Assembly (NCBI RefSeq): GCF_005889725.1
Contig: NZ_VCKX01000035.1
Location: forward strand, 1-64,000
Length of the DNA: 64,000 nt
Direction of reading: 5' to 3'
DNA from: Nonomuraea zeae
GTDB taxonomy: Bacteria; Actinomycetota; Actinomycetes; Streptosporangiales; Streptosporangiaceae
Positions within the stretch are counted from its first letter, which is position 1; every line of letters starts with the position of its first letter. Under the pieces are notes generated by a model that saw only the letters and a list, made by a program, of their open reading frames with translations, did not search any database and had not been told where the DNA came from. Position numbers and translations under genes: made by a program. This document shows, piece after piece, positions 36,019-44,232 of this stretch.

Positions 36019-37410
36019 TTACAAGGGGATGTTGGAGTGACGCCCGCGGGCCAGCGGCGCGCGGGACAACGCCTCGGCGAGGCGCTTGAGCGTGGTCGCG
36101 GGCACGATCACCTCGTCGACCACCCCGATCGCCATCGCCCGATCGACGCCGCCGGCGATCTCCTGGTGCTTCTCGACGAGGCGGGCGCGCAACGCGGGAC
36201 GTTCGGCTTCGGGGACCGCGGCCAGCTTCTTCCGGTGCAGGACGCCGACCGCGGCCTCGGCGCCCATCACCGCCACCTCGGCGCCCGGCCAGGCGAAGAC
36301 CGTGGTGGCGCCGAGGGAGCGGGAGTTCATGGCGATGTACGCGCCGCCGTACGACTTGCGGATGATGAGCGTGACGCGCGGCACCACGGACTCCGCGAAG
36401 GCGTGCAGCAGCTTGGCGCCACGCCGGACGATGCCCTCCCACTCCTGGCCGACGCCCGGCAGGTAGCCGGGCACGTCGACCAGGACGACCAGGGGCACGC
36501 CGAGCGAGTCGCACATGCGGACGAAGCGGGAGGCCTTCTCCGCCGACAGCGAGTCGAGGCAGCCGCCCTTGCGGATCGGGTTGTTGGCCATGACGCCGAC
36601 CGTCCGGCCGGCCAGCCGGCCCAGGCCGATGACCAGGTTGGCGGCCCAGCGGGGCTGCAGCTCCTCGAAGTCGTCCACGATCGTGTGGATCAGCGGCTTG
36701 ATGTTGTAGGCGCGGCGGGGCGAGGCGGGGATGAGCTCGCGCAGCCCCTCCACGTAGGGGGCCGCCTGGAGGTCGAACTCGCCGGGTTTGGCGAAGAGCG
36801 TGGCCAGGTTCCTGGCCTTGACGTAGGCGTCCTCCTCGTCGGGAACGGTGATGTGGGCGACGCCGGACTTGGGACCGTGGGCCTCGGGGCCGCCGAGCCC
36901 GGCCATGTCGATCTGCTCCCCGGTGACCTGGCGGACGATGTCCGGCCCGGTCACGAAGACCCGGCCGGCCTCCGTCATGATGATCACGTCCGTCAGGGCC
37001 GGGCCGTAGGCGGCCGCGCCCGCCGCCGGGCCGAGGATCACCGAGATCTGCGGCACCACGCCGGACGCCCTGGTCATCGCCGCGAACATGCGGCCCACGC
37101 CGTCCATCGACTCGACCCCGTCGGCCAGCCGCGCGCCGCCCGAGTGCCACAGGCCGATGACCGGGGCTCCCTCGGCGACGGCCGCGTCGATGGCCTGGAC
37201 GATCCGCTCGGCGCCGGGGGCTCCGAGCGCGCCGCCCATCAGGGTGGCGTCCGTACAGTAGGCGTAGACGGTCGCGCCGTCGATCTCTCCCCGTACGGCC
37301 AGCACGCCGCTGTCGTCGTGGGGGTGCAGCGGCTCCGGCGTGCCCACGTCGAGCAGGCGCGCCAGGCGCAGTGCGGGCACTCTCGCGTCGATTTCCAGGA
37401 CTGTCGACAT
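36019..37410 (-). CDS. Acyl-CoA carboxylase carboxyltransferase (beta) subunit
   Basis: Transfers carboxyl from biotin to acyl-CoA, making malonyl- or methylmalonyl-CoA. The 463-aa protein has both crotonase-like halves: HSGGARLADG and GPAAGAAAYGPALTD in the first, KGGCLDSLSAEKASRFVR, DVPGYLPGVGQEW and KSYGGAYIAMNS in the second. It is shorter at the N-terminus than housekeeping PccB/AccD (about 530 aa). No biotin-carrying alpha subunit is in the window, so a shared one is presumed. The loading AT in this cluster is methylmalonyl type, so supply of methylmalonyl-CoA is the natural role. TAGGGG-type boxes precede it. Confidence 0.9.
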   Translation of the reverse strand: MSTVLEIDARVPALRLARLLDVGTPEPLHPHDDSGVLAVRGEIDGATVYAYCTDATLMGGALGAPGAERIVQAIDAAVAEGAPVIGLWHSGGARLADGVESMDGVGRMFAAMTRASGVVPQISVILGPAAGAAAYGPALTDVIIMTEAGRVFVTGPDIVRQVTGEQIDMAGLGGPEAHGPKSGVAHITVPDEEDAYVKARNLATLFAKPGEFDLQAAPYVEGLRELIPASPRRAYNIKPLIHTIVDDFEELQPRWAANLVIGLGRLAGRTVGVMANNPIRKGGCLDSLSAEKASRFVRMCDSLGVPLVVLVDVPGYLPGVGQEWEGIVRRGAKLLHAFAESVVPRVTLIIRKSYGGAYIAMNSRSLGATTVFAWPGAEVAVMGAEAAVGVLHRKKLAAVPEAERPALRARLVEKHQEIAGGVDRAMAIGVVDEVIVPATTLKRLAEALSRAPLARGRHSNIPL

Positions 37411-37460
37411 CGGTTACTCCCCTAAATTCGCGGGTTTTCCACCTCGAATGTCCCGTGGGA

Positions 37461-37492
37461 CCCCTATCGCGACCAACCCCTACGCCCCCTTA
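37461..37492 (-). promoter_or_regulatory. SARP-box-like repeats upstream of the carboxylase operon
   Basis: The minus strand carries TAAGGGG, TAGGGGT and TAGGGGT with TA steps at 37492, 37482 and 37466, 50-80 bp before the carboxylase start. The divergent ABC exporter could share the site. Confidence 0.5.
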
Positions 37493-37658
37493 TCGCGTCA
37501 TGCGCCCCCTCTTTTCGCTCGCGTCGCATTAGAGGAAAGACCTGACCGACCGGTAACCCCTAAAAATCCGCGCTTCCCGCGATATTCCTTGAGCCGCCCG
37601 GGCCATCCGACCTATGGTCGAAATCCGACCGTTCACCCAGTTAACGGATGAGGGCCGA

Positions 37659-38555
37659 ATGATTGAAATCAGGAATCTCACCAAGCGCTACGGCGACGTC
37701 CTCGCCGTGGACGACTTGACGTTCACCGTCCGTCCCGGAACGGTGACCGGCTTCCTCGGCCCCAACGGCGCGGGGAAGACCACGACGATGCGCTCGATCC
37801 TCGGCATCGACCGGCCCACCTCGGGCACCGCCACGGTGGCCGGGCGCCACTACAGCGAGCTGCCCAGGCCCATGCGGCAGGTGGGCTCGCTGCTCGACGC
37901 CAGGGCCGTGCATCCGGCCAGGAAGGCCCGCGACCACCTGCTCTGGCTGGCCAGGAGCAACGGGATACCGGCGCGCCGGGTCGGCGAGGTGCTGGAGACG
38001 GTGGGGCTGGAGGGCGTCGGGGGCAAGCGTTCGCGCGGGTTCTCGCTGGGCATGGAGCAGCGGCTCGGCATCGCCGCCGCGCTGCTCGGCGACCCGCCGA
38101 TCCTCATGCTCGACGAGCCGGTCAACGGGCTCGACCCCGAGGGGATCGTGTGGATCCGCACGCTGCTGCGCTCGCTGGCCGACGAGGGACGCACGGTCTT
38201 CATCTCCAGCCACCTCATGAGCGAGATGTCGCTCACCGCCGACCATCTCGTCGTGATCGGGCGGGGGCGGCTCATCGCCGACACCTCGCTGTCCGACTTC
38301 ATCAAGGAGCACTCGACCCCGTCGGTGATCGTCCGCACGCCCAACCCGACTGAGCTGGCCACCCTGCTCAAGGACCGCGGGGCGGGGACGACCGAGAGCG
38401 AGCGCGAGACGCTCGTGGTGACGGACCTGGACAGCGCCGAGATCTTCGGCGTGGCCGCGGCCAACGACATCGTCCTGTACGAGCTGACGCCGCGTCAGGT
38501 CTCCCTGGAGGAGGCCTTCATGGAGCTGACCCGTGAGGAGGTCGAATACCGATGA
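37659..38555 (+). CDS. ABC exporter ATPase (DrrA type)
   Basis: ATPase of 298 aa for drug or lipid export. Walker A GPNGAGKTTT, signature FSLGMEQRLGIA, Walker B LMLDEPVNGLDPEG, H-loop SSHLMSEM. AGGG precedes the ATG at 37659, where MIEIRNLTKRYGD is the normal family start; an in-frame ATG at 37614 is less likely. It overlaps the permease gene by ATGA. Probable export or self-protection for the cluster product. Confidence 0.92.
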   Translation: MIEIRNLTKRYGDVLAVDDLTFTVRPGTVTGFLGPNGAGKTTTMRSILGIDRPTSGTATVAGRHYSELPRPMRQVGSLLDARAVHPARKARDHLLWLARSNGIPARRVGEVLETVGLEGVGGKRSRGFSLGMEQRLGIAAALLGDPPILMLDEPVNGLDPEGIVWIRTLLRSLADEGRTVFISSHLMSEMSLTADHLVVIGRGRLIADTSLSDFIKEHSTPSVIVRTPNPTELATLLKDRGAGTTESERETLVVTDLDSAEIFGVAAANDIVLYELTPRQVSLEEAFMELTREEVEYR

Positions 38556-39379
38556 GCGTCGCACCGGCTCTGGCCGCACCGGCCCAGGTGGGCGGCGCGC
38601 GCGCGTTGTTCGGCGCCGCGTGGGCCGAGTGGACGAAGCTGCGCAGCCTCCCGTCCACCTGGTTCCTGCTCGGCGGCTGCCTGGTCTACTCGATCGGCTT
38701 CTCGGCCGTGATCAGCTATGGCATGGTGCGCGACTTCGCCACCGTGAGCGCGGAGGAGAAGGCCGCCTTCGACCCCACCGCCACCAGCCTGACCAGCTTC
38801 GTGCTCGGCCAGCTCGTCTTCGCCGCCGTGGCCGTGCTCGTCATCACCTCCGAGCACACGGCCGGCACCATCCAGGCCAGCCTGGCGGCGGTGCCCCGCC
38901 GTGGCCGGCTCTTCGCCGCGAAGTCGGTGGTGGCGGCGGCGGTGCTGCTGGTGTTCGGGGACGTGGCGGCGTTCGGCGCGTTCTTCGCCGGGCAGGCGGC
39001 CATCGCCTCGCAGGGGGCGCCGGCCGCGAACCTCGGCCAGCCCGGCGTGCTGGTGGCGGTCGCCGCCAGCGGGCTCTACCTGGCGGTGCTGGGGCTGCTC
39101 GCGCTCGCCCTGGGCTCGCTGCTGCGCTCGACCGCCGGGACGATCGCCCTGCTGGGGGTGGTGACGCTGGCCATCCCCGCGCTGAGCGCGCCGCTGCCCG
39201 ACTGGCTGGCGGCCTGGCTGGAGAAGTACTGGCCGCTGACGGCCGGGACCCGGATCATGGCGGTACGCGATGATCCGGGGCTGCTGGCGCCCTGGACCGG
39301 GTTCGGCGTCATGTGCGCCACCGTCGCCGTGGTGCTGGTCATCGCCGTCCGGTCCTTCCGGGTGCGCAGCCCCCGCTGA
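38552..39379 (+). CDS. ABC-2 type exporter permease (DrrB-like)
   Basis: Membrane partner of the preceding ATPase, 275 aa with six hydrophobic segments. The N-terminus AWAEWTKLRSLPSTWFLL is the common start of actinomycete ABC-2 permeases. Translationally coupled to the ATPase (ATGA). Confidence 0.88.
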   Translation: MSVAPALAAPAQVGGARALFGAAWAEWTKLRSLPSTWFLLGGCLVYSIGFSAVISYGMVRDFATVSAEEKAAFDPTATSLTSFVLGQLVFAAVAVLVITSEHTAGTIQASLAAVPRRGRLFAAKSVVAAAVLLVFGDVAAFGAFFAGQAAIASQGAPAANLGQPGVLVAVAASGLYLAVLGLLALALGSLLRSTAGTIALLGVVTLAIPALSAPLPDWLAAWLEKYWPLTAGTRIMAVRDDPGLLAPWTGFGVMCATVAVVLVIAVRSFRVRSPR

Positions 39380-39738
39380 CCCGCCCGCGCCGTGATCCGG
39401 CGCCGGCCCCTTCGCTCATCGCAGTCCGGCGGACACCCCGCCGGACTGCTGCCATGTGCGCAGGCTTTCTCCCCCGGCCCGCCACGGCCACCGCCCGACA
39501 TGCCCCTCCGCGCCCACGGGCCGCCATGCGCAGGGCTCCGTGCAGGGGGCCACCGTGCATGGGCCACGACGCGCGGGCCGCCCAGCGTGGGACGCCTTGC
39601 GCGAGCCGCCTTCCATGGCGCGCCGCGCACGGGCGGGGGACCTCATGGCCGCGCCGCGGGCTGCTGCGCGGTGACGCCGGCGAGAGGCTGCCGTGCACCG
39701 CGCCGATGCCGGGGTGCCGCGAAGGGGCGCGCGTGGAA
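39380..39738. other. Intergenic region without a clear gene
   Basis: About 360 bp of very GC-rich DNA between convergent transcription units. Reading frames are open in several phases, but none has a credible start, codon pattern or recognisable product. Short Cys/Arg/Ala-rich frames and CCATGCGC/CCGTGCA-type imperfect repeats are visible. I see no RNA gene. Confidence 0.5.
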
Positions 39739-39778
39739 ACGGCTCTGGCCCCTCCCTGGTGGGAAGGGCCAGAGCCGT
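39739..39778. terminator. Strong bidirectional hairpin terminator
   Basis: ACGGCTCTGGCCC and GGGCCAGAGCCGT form a perfect 13-bp stem around a 14-nt loop. It lies 16 bp after the halogenase stop (minus) and downstream of the ABC exporter (plus). Confidence 0.85.
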
Positions 39779-39794
39779 GTGCGAGGTGCGAGAT

Positions 39795-41132
39795 TCAGTT
39801 CGGGGACTGGGCGCGGAGCGTGCCCAGGTACGGGTGCCAGAGATGGTCCGGGTCGTTCTCGACGGCCGTCACGATCTCCCGCATCGCCGCCAGCGCCTTC
39901 GGCTCCTCGTCGTCGTAGACGTCGCCCTGCAGCAGCTTCAGCACGTCCAGCCGGTAACGCGGATCCTGGACGAAGGCGGTGAACAGGATGTTCAGCCGGT
40001 AGTACATCGAGATGAACTCGTACCAGTTCCGCACCCCCCGGCGGATCTTCGTGTCGAAGGTGTCGAAGCGGTGGCTGGAGTAGTCGCCCGCCTCGTGCGC
40101 CGCGATGATGTCGTACGAGGCGATCCGCGCGCTGTTCATCGCGACGCTCACCCCGTTCGAGAAGATCGGGTCGACGAACCTGGCGGCGTCGCCGACCAGG
40201 ACGAAGCGGTCACCGCGCAGCTCCTTCATGGAGTAGCTGTAGTCGCCCTCCGTCTTGAGCTCGCGCAGCTGCTCGCACTTGCCCAGCGCCTCCGACAGGT
40301 CGGGGCGGCTGGCCACGCAGTCCCAGAAGAACTTCTCCCGATCGTCGCCCGCGGCCCGCAGCCGGTGCTTCTGCGTCACCACCCCGACGCTGGTGATCGT
40401 GTCGGTGATGGGGATCTGCCAGACCCAGCTGTCCTTGATGGGCAGGAAGTGGACGAAGATGTAGTCGGTCAGCTCGGGGTCGCTGGCCAGCGACGCCCGG
40501 TCCAGCCCGTCGAACCAGCTGTGCAGCGCGTACTGGTTGAAGACCGGGTCGGCCACCTTGAGCTTGAGCTGGCGGCCGAGCAGCGTCTGCCGCCCCGAGG
40601 CGTCCACGACCATGCCGACGTCGATGCCGACCTCCTTCGAGCCCATCCGGACGCGCACCTTGACCGCGTCGGGGTCGCCGAAGTCGGCCCCGAGCACCCG
40701 GACGCCCTGGTAGACCTTGGCGCCCAGGCTCTCGGCGTTCTTCAGCAGGATGAGGTCGAACTGGCCGCGGTCGACGTGGTAGGTGAACTCCCTGTCCACC
40801 CCGGCCTGCTCGCGCTCGTTGAACAGGATCTCGGCGTTCCTGAAGTCGTGCGTCAGGCCGGTGAAGCCGTTGTGCGGCACGTTCCTGGTCTCGGCCGAGG
40901 TCCAGGCGGCGCCGTACTTCTTGGGGAAGCCGGCCTTCTCGACCTCCGCCATGGCGCCGGTCTCCAGCAGCACGGGCGTGGTCCCGGGTACGAGGGACTC
41001 GCCGACGTGCGGCCGGGGGAAGACCTCGCTCTCGAAAACGACCACCGAGATGCCCGCCTTGGCCAGGTAGGCGGCGACGGTGGCGCCGGCGGGGCCACCG
41101 CCGATCACGGCCACGTCATAGTCGATGCCCAC
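39795..41132 (-). CDS. FADH2-dependent pyrrolyl-PCP halogenase (PltA-like)
   Basis: Predicted to chlorinate the pyrrole while it is bound to the PCP, as PltA does in pyoluteorin. 445 aa. N-terminal FAD site DVAVIGGGPAGATVA; then HVGESLVPGTTPVLLE and PKKYGAAW; the halogenase signature WVWQIPI; second FAD motif FVLVGDAARFVDPI. Downstream, YRLNILFTAFVQDPRYRLDVL and the end DPDHLWHPYLG closely match PltA as I remember it. The GTG at 41132 starts 1 bp after the PCP stop and matches the PltA N-terminus; a GTG at 41147 is also possible. One or two chlorines cannot be predicted. Its flavin reductase is not in the window. Confidence 0.93.
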   Translation of the reverse strand: MGIDYDVAVIGGGPAGATVAAYLAKAGISVVVFESEVFPRPHVGESLVPGTTPVLLETGAMAEVEKAGFPKKYGAAWTSAETRNVPHNGFTGLTHDFRNAEILFNEREQAGVDREFTYHVDRGQFDLILLKNAESLGAKVYQGVRVLGADFGDPDAVKVRVRMGSKEVGIDVGMVVDASGRQTLLGRQLKLKVADPVFNQYALHSWFDGLDRASLASDPELTDYIFVHFLPIKDSWVWQIPITDTITSVGVVTQKHRLRAAGDDREKFFWDCVASRPDLSEALGKCEQLRELKTEGDYSYSMKELRGDRFVLVGDAARFVDPIFSNGVSVAMNSARIASYDIIAAHEAGDYSSHRFDTFDTKIRRGVRNWYEFISMYYRLNILFTAFVQDPRYRLDVLKLLQGDVYDDEEPKALAAMREIVTAVENDPDHLWHPYLGTLRAQSPN

Positions 41133-41133
41133 G

Positions 41134-41394
41134 TCAGGCCGCCTCACTGAGCTCGGCCACCAGCGTCGAGATGCCGCGGACGCAGCCGAAGTTCCTGCCG
41201 CTGATGTGCTGGGCGGGGATCGTGACGCCCATGTCGTCCCGGATGAAGTTGATCAATACGGCGGTGTTCAGCGAGTCAAGGACGCCCCACTCCAGTAACG
41301 GCGTCGATTCGTCCAGCTCGTTCTTCGGGTCCCCATCGAGGAAGCGCTTCCTGATGAAGGAGATCAGTCGCTGAGTGAGCTCGTCCTTTGGCAC
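41134..41394 (-). CDS. Pyrrole-2-carboxyl carrier protein (PltL/CloN5-like PCP)
   Basis: 86-aa free-standing carrier protein. The phosphopantetheine Ser41 is in EWGVLDSLNTAVLINF; STPLLEWG before it and IRDDMGVTIPAQHISG after it are characteristic of PltL-type carriers. It holds proline while it is oxidised to pyrrole and halogenated. GTG start at 41394 is preceded by AAAGGA. Codon 33 is a TTA. It lies between the prolyl-AMP ligase (32-bp gap) and the halogenase, the order of a dedicated pyrrole cassette. Confidence 0.92.
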   Translation of the reverse strand: MPKDELTQRLISFIRKRFLDGDPKNELDESTPLLEWGVLDSLNTAVLINFIRDDMGVTIPAQHISGRNFGCVRGISTLVAELSEAA

Positions 41395-41426
41395 TTTCTT
41401 TCCTTTCGAACTCAAGGCCGCGCACA

Positions 41427-42917
41427 TCACGTGGCCTGGTGCAGCCGCTCGGCCAGACGCTGGGTGAGCAGGGTCCGGTCGATCTTTCCGTTGCCGGTTC
41501 TCGGCAGGTCCGCCGCGAAGCGGATCTCGTCGGGGATCATGTACGGGGGCAGCCGCTGGCCGCAGTGCCGCTTGATCGACAGCACCCCCGGCTCGGCGCC
41601 GGCCGGCGGGATGATGACGGCCACGAGCCTGGAGCCCATGCCCTCTCCCGTGACGACCACCGCCGCGTCCTCGACCTCGGGGTGCGCGTCGAGCACGGCC
41701 TCGATCTCGCCCAGCTCGACCCGGTGTCCCCTGACCTTCACCATGTGGTCGCGCCGTCCGACGTAGTCGAAGGAGCCGTCGTCCAGCACCCGTACGATGT
41801 CGCCGGTCCGGTACGGGCCGCTGACCGGCTCCTGGCCCCAGTAGCCGAGCATGACCGTGGGGCCCTCGATGAGCAGCTCGCCCTCGTCGCCCGGCCGCGC
41901 GATCAGGCCGTCGCTCCTGACGGCCCACGCGAGGTCGCCGCAGGAGGCGGCGCCGATGGGCACGGGACGCTCGCGGAGCAGGTCGTCGGGGGTGACCTCC
42001 CGGTAGGTGCACACGTTGGTCTCGGTGGGGCCGTACAGGTTCAGCAGGCGCGCCCTGGTCCAGGACGCGAGCCTGCGCACGTGGGCGATCGGGAAGGGCT
42101 CGCCGGCGAACAGCAGCGCCCGCAGCGAGTCGGGCGCGGGCTCGTCGAGCAGCCCGCCGTCGCGCATCATGAGGATCAGCGCCGACGGCACCGAGTACCA
42201 GACGGTGATCTCCGTGCGCCGCAGGAACTCCACGAGCTGGCTGGGCGCGTACGCCATCTCCTTGGGGATCAGGTGCACGGACCCGCCGGCCGCGAACGGC
42301 GCGTAGATGTCGAGCACCGACAGGTCGAAGGTGAACGGCGCGTGGTTGGCGAACCTGTCGTCCGGGCCGGCCGCCAGCTCGGCGACCGCCCAGTCCACGA
42401 AGGCACGGGCGTTGCGGTGGCTGAGGCACACGCCCTTCGGGCGCCCGGTCGAGCCGGAGGTGTAGAGGATGTAGGCCGGCTCGTCGGGCCCGACGGCCGT
42501 GTTGACCGGCGTGACGTCCTCCAGCTCGGCCAGGTCCATGGCGATGTCCTGGCAGCGGAAGGCGGGGCCGAGCTCGGCGGAGATCGGCGGCAGGCGGTCG
42601 AAGGTGGTGCAGACGACCTTGGCCGCGCAGTCCCGCGCCACCATGGCGGCCCGGTGCATCGGCATCATGCCGTCGAGCGGCACGTACGCGGCGCCGAGCC
42701 GCAGCACGGCCTGCATGGCCACGATGACAAACGGGGACTTCTCCGCCCAGATGACCACGCGGTCACCGCGTACGACCCCACGGGCGGCGAGCTGGTGCGC
42801 CAGCGCGTCGGCCCGGCGGTCGAGCTCGTCGTAGCTCAGCGCCCCCTCGGGCCCCGCCACGGCGACCCGCAACGGGTAGCGCGCGGCCGACTCGATGACG
42901 AGCTGGTGCAGGTTCAC
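41427..42917 (-). CDS. L-prolyl-AMP ligase (PltF/CloN4/RedM-like)
   Basis: Stand-alone adenylation enzyme, 496 aa, which activates L-proline and loads it onto the PCP. Core motifs: YTSGSTGRPKG (A3), NHAPFTFDLSVLDIYAPFAAG (A4 region), LLNLYGPTETNVC (A5), YRTGDIVR (A7), GRRDHMVKVRGHRVELGEIE (A8), NGKIDRT (A10). The proline assignment rests on overall likeness to the PltF group, for example WYSVPSALILMMRDGG, and on the cassette. The GTG at 42917 overlaps the dehydrogenase stop by 4 bp and has GGGAGG upstream. Confidence 0.92.
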   Translation of the reverse strand: MNLHQLVIESAARYPLRVAVAGPEGALSYDELDRRADALAHQLAARGVVRGDRVVIWAEKSPFVIVAMQAVLRLGAAYVPLDGMMPMHRAAMVARDCAAKVVCTTFDRLPPISAELGPAFRCQDIAMDLAELEDVTPVNTAVGPDEPAYILYTSGSTGRPKGVCLSHRNARAFVDWAVAELAAGPDDRFANHAPFTFDLSVLDIYAPFAAGGSVHLIPKEMAYAPSQLVEFLRRTEITVWYSVPSALILMMRDGGLLDEPAPDSLRALLFAGEPFPIAHVRRLASWTRARLLNLYGPTETNVCTYREVTPDDLLRERPVPIGAASCGDLAWAVRSDGLIARPGDEGELLIEGPTVMLGYWGQEPVSGPYRTGDIVRVLDDGSFDYVGRRDHMVKVRGHRVELGEIEAVLDAHPEVEDAAVVVTGEGMGSRLVAVIIPPAGAEPGVLSIKRHCGQRLPPYMIPDEIRFAADLPRTGNGKIDRTLLTQRLAERLHQAT

Positions 42918-44056
42918 AACCCGACCTCCCTTGCGATGACTTCCTTCTGGATCTCCGTGGTGCCGGAGAAGATCGCACCTGGTACGGCGTCGCGCAGCTG
43001 CTGCTCGATCCCCGTCTCCACCAGGTAGCCGGAGCCGCCGAAGATCTGGACGGCGTCGAGGGCGTTGGCCACGGCGGCCTCGGAGACGGCCGTCTTCGAC
43101 AGGGCGGCGGCCAGCACGTGCTCGCGCCCGCGCTCCTCCTGGTCCAGCAGCCAGCAGGCGCGGTAGAGCAGCAGCCGGGCCGACTCCAGGCGCTGCTTCA
43201 TGCTCGCCAGCCGGTGGGAGATCGCCTGGAAGCGGCCGATGCTCTGGCCGAACTGCTTCCTGCCGCGCGCGTGCTCGACGCACCGTTCGAGCTGGTTCTG
43301 CATCACGCCCAGGTAGAGCCCGAACAGGCAGGCCCGCTCCCAGCCCATGGAGTGCTGGAAGATGGCGCTGCCCTGCCCCTCGTAGCCGAGCAGGTAGGCG
43401 GCGGGCACGCGGACCCGCGAGAAGGTCACCCGCCCGGCCGCGCAGCCGTGCAGGCCCATCTTGCGGAACGGCCCCTGCACCGAGACGCCCGGCAGGTCCC
43501 GGGGGACGGCGAAGGCGCTGACGCCGAGGAAGCCGGAGGCGGGGTCGGTCACCGCGTAGGTGACGAACAGGTCGGCCATCGGCGCGTTGCTGGCGAACGA
43601 CTTCACGCCGTCGATGACGTAGTGGTCGCCGTCGGCGGTCGCGGTGGCGCTCAGCCGCCCCACGTCGGAGCCGGCCTCGTCCTCCGTCATCGCGTTGGCC
43701 GCCAGGATGGTGCCGCCGGCCAGGCCGGACAGCAGCTCGTCGCGCACCTCCGCGCCGGCGAAGTCGCGTACGGGCACCGCGCAGGCCAGCAGGTGCGCGG
43801 CCACCCCGAACACCAGCCCGGTGTCGGCGCAGCCGCGGCCGAAGGCCTCCAGGCACAGGGCGGTGTCCAGCGCGCCGAGCCCGGAGCCGCCGTGCTCGGC
43901 GGGCAGGCACAGGCCGGTCAGCCCGAGGTCGGCGGCCGCCGCCCAGTCGTCCCTGGAGAAGGGGCTGTCGGGGGTTCTGCGGGAGAACCGGCTCGTCACC
44001 GTGCCGAGAATGTCGTCGTAGCGCTTGGTCTGTGTGTCGGTCAGGTCGAAATCCAT
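42914..44056 (-). CDS. Prolyl-PCP dehydrogenase (PltE/RedW/CloN3-like)
   Basis: Acyl-CoA dehydrogenase-fold flavoenzyme, 380 aa, expected to oxidise prolyl-S-PCP to pyrrolyl-S-PCP. MTEDEAGSD and the C-terminal QIFGGSGYLVETGIEQQLRDA and FSGTTEIQKEVIAREVGL are family motifs for FAD and active-site regions. It is the first gene of the minus-strand pyrrole operon. A general acyl-CoA dehydrogenase is excluded mainly by the coupled ligase, PCP and halogenase. Confidence 0.92.
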   Translation of the reverse strand: MDFDLTDTQTKRYDDILGTVTSRFSRRTPDSPFSRDDWAAAADLGLTGLCLPAEHGGSGLGALDTALCLEAFGRGCADTGLVFGVAAHLLACAVPVRDFAGAEVRDELLSGLAGGTILAANAMTEDEAGSDVGRLSATATADGDHYVIDGVKSFASNAPMADLFVTYAVTDPASGFLGVSAFAVPRDLPGVSVQGPFRKMGLHGCAAGRVTFSRVRVPAAYLLGYEGQGSAIFQHSMGWERACLFGLYLGVMQNQLERCVEHARGRKQFGQSIGRFQAISHRLASMKQRLESARLLLYRACWLLDQEERGREHVLAAALSKTAVSEAAVANALDAVQIFGGSGYLVETGIEQQLRDAVPGAIFSGTTEIQKEVIAREVGL

Positions 44057-44134
44057 GCCGGGCTCTTTCGATCATCCGAATATGGGTGGGCGAATGCCAT
44101 TCCGCCCGACTGTTCCCACTGTCGGGCCGGGCGC

Positions 44135-44151
44135 TGAAGGGGCACTAAGCC
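44135..44151 (+). promoter_or_regulatory. SARP-box-like repeat between the pyrrole operon and the KASIII gene
   Basis: TGAAGGG and CTAAGCC repeat at a 10-bp period. It is about 80 bp from both divergent start codons and could serve both. Confidence 0.4.
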
Positions 44152-44232
44152 CGCACCAAACCATTTGGGCTGCTTTTAGCGGCCATTCAGCGTTTTTCGC
44201 GATATTTGTTTAAATCCGACAAAGGAGAGGAC

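Noticed and set aside
39313-39982. Several overlapping small frames after the ABC-2 permease
   Set aside because: Open in several phases only because of extreme GC content; no ribosome site, no family features, and they cross a strong terminator.
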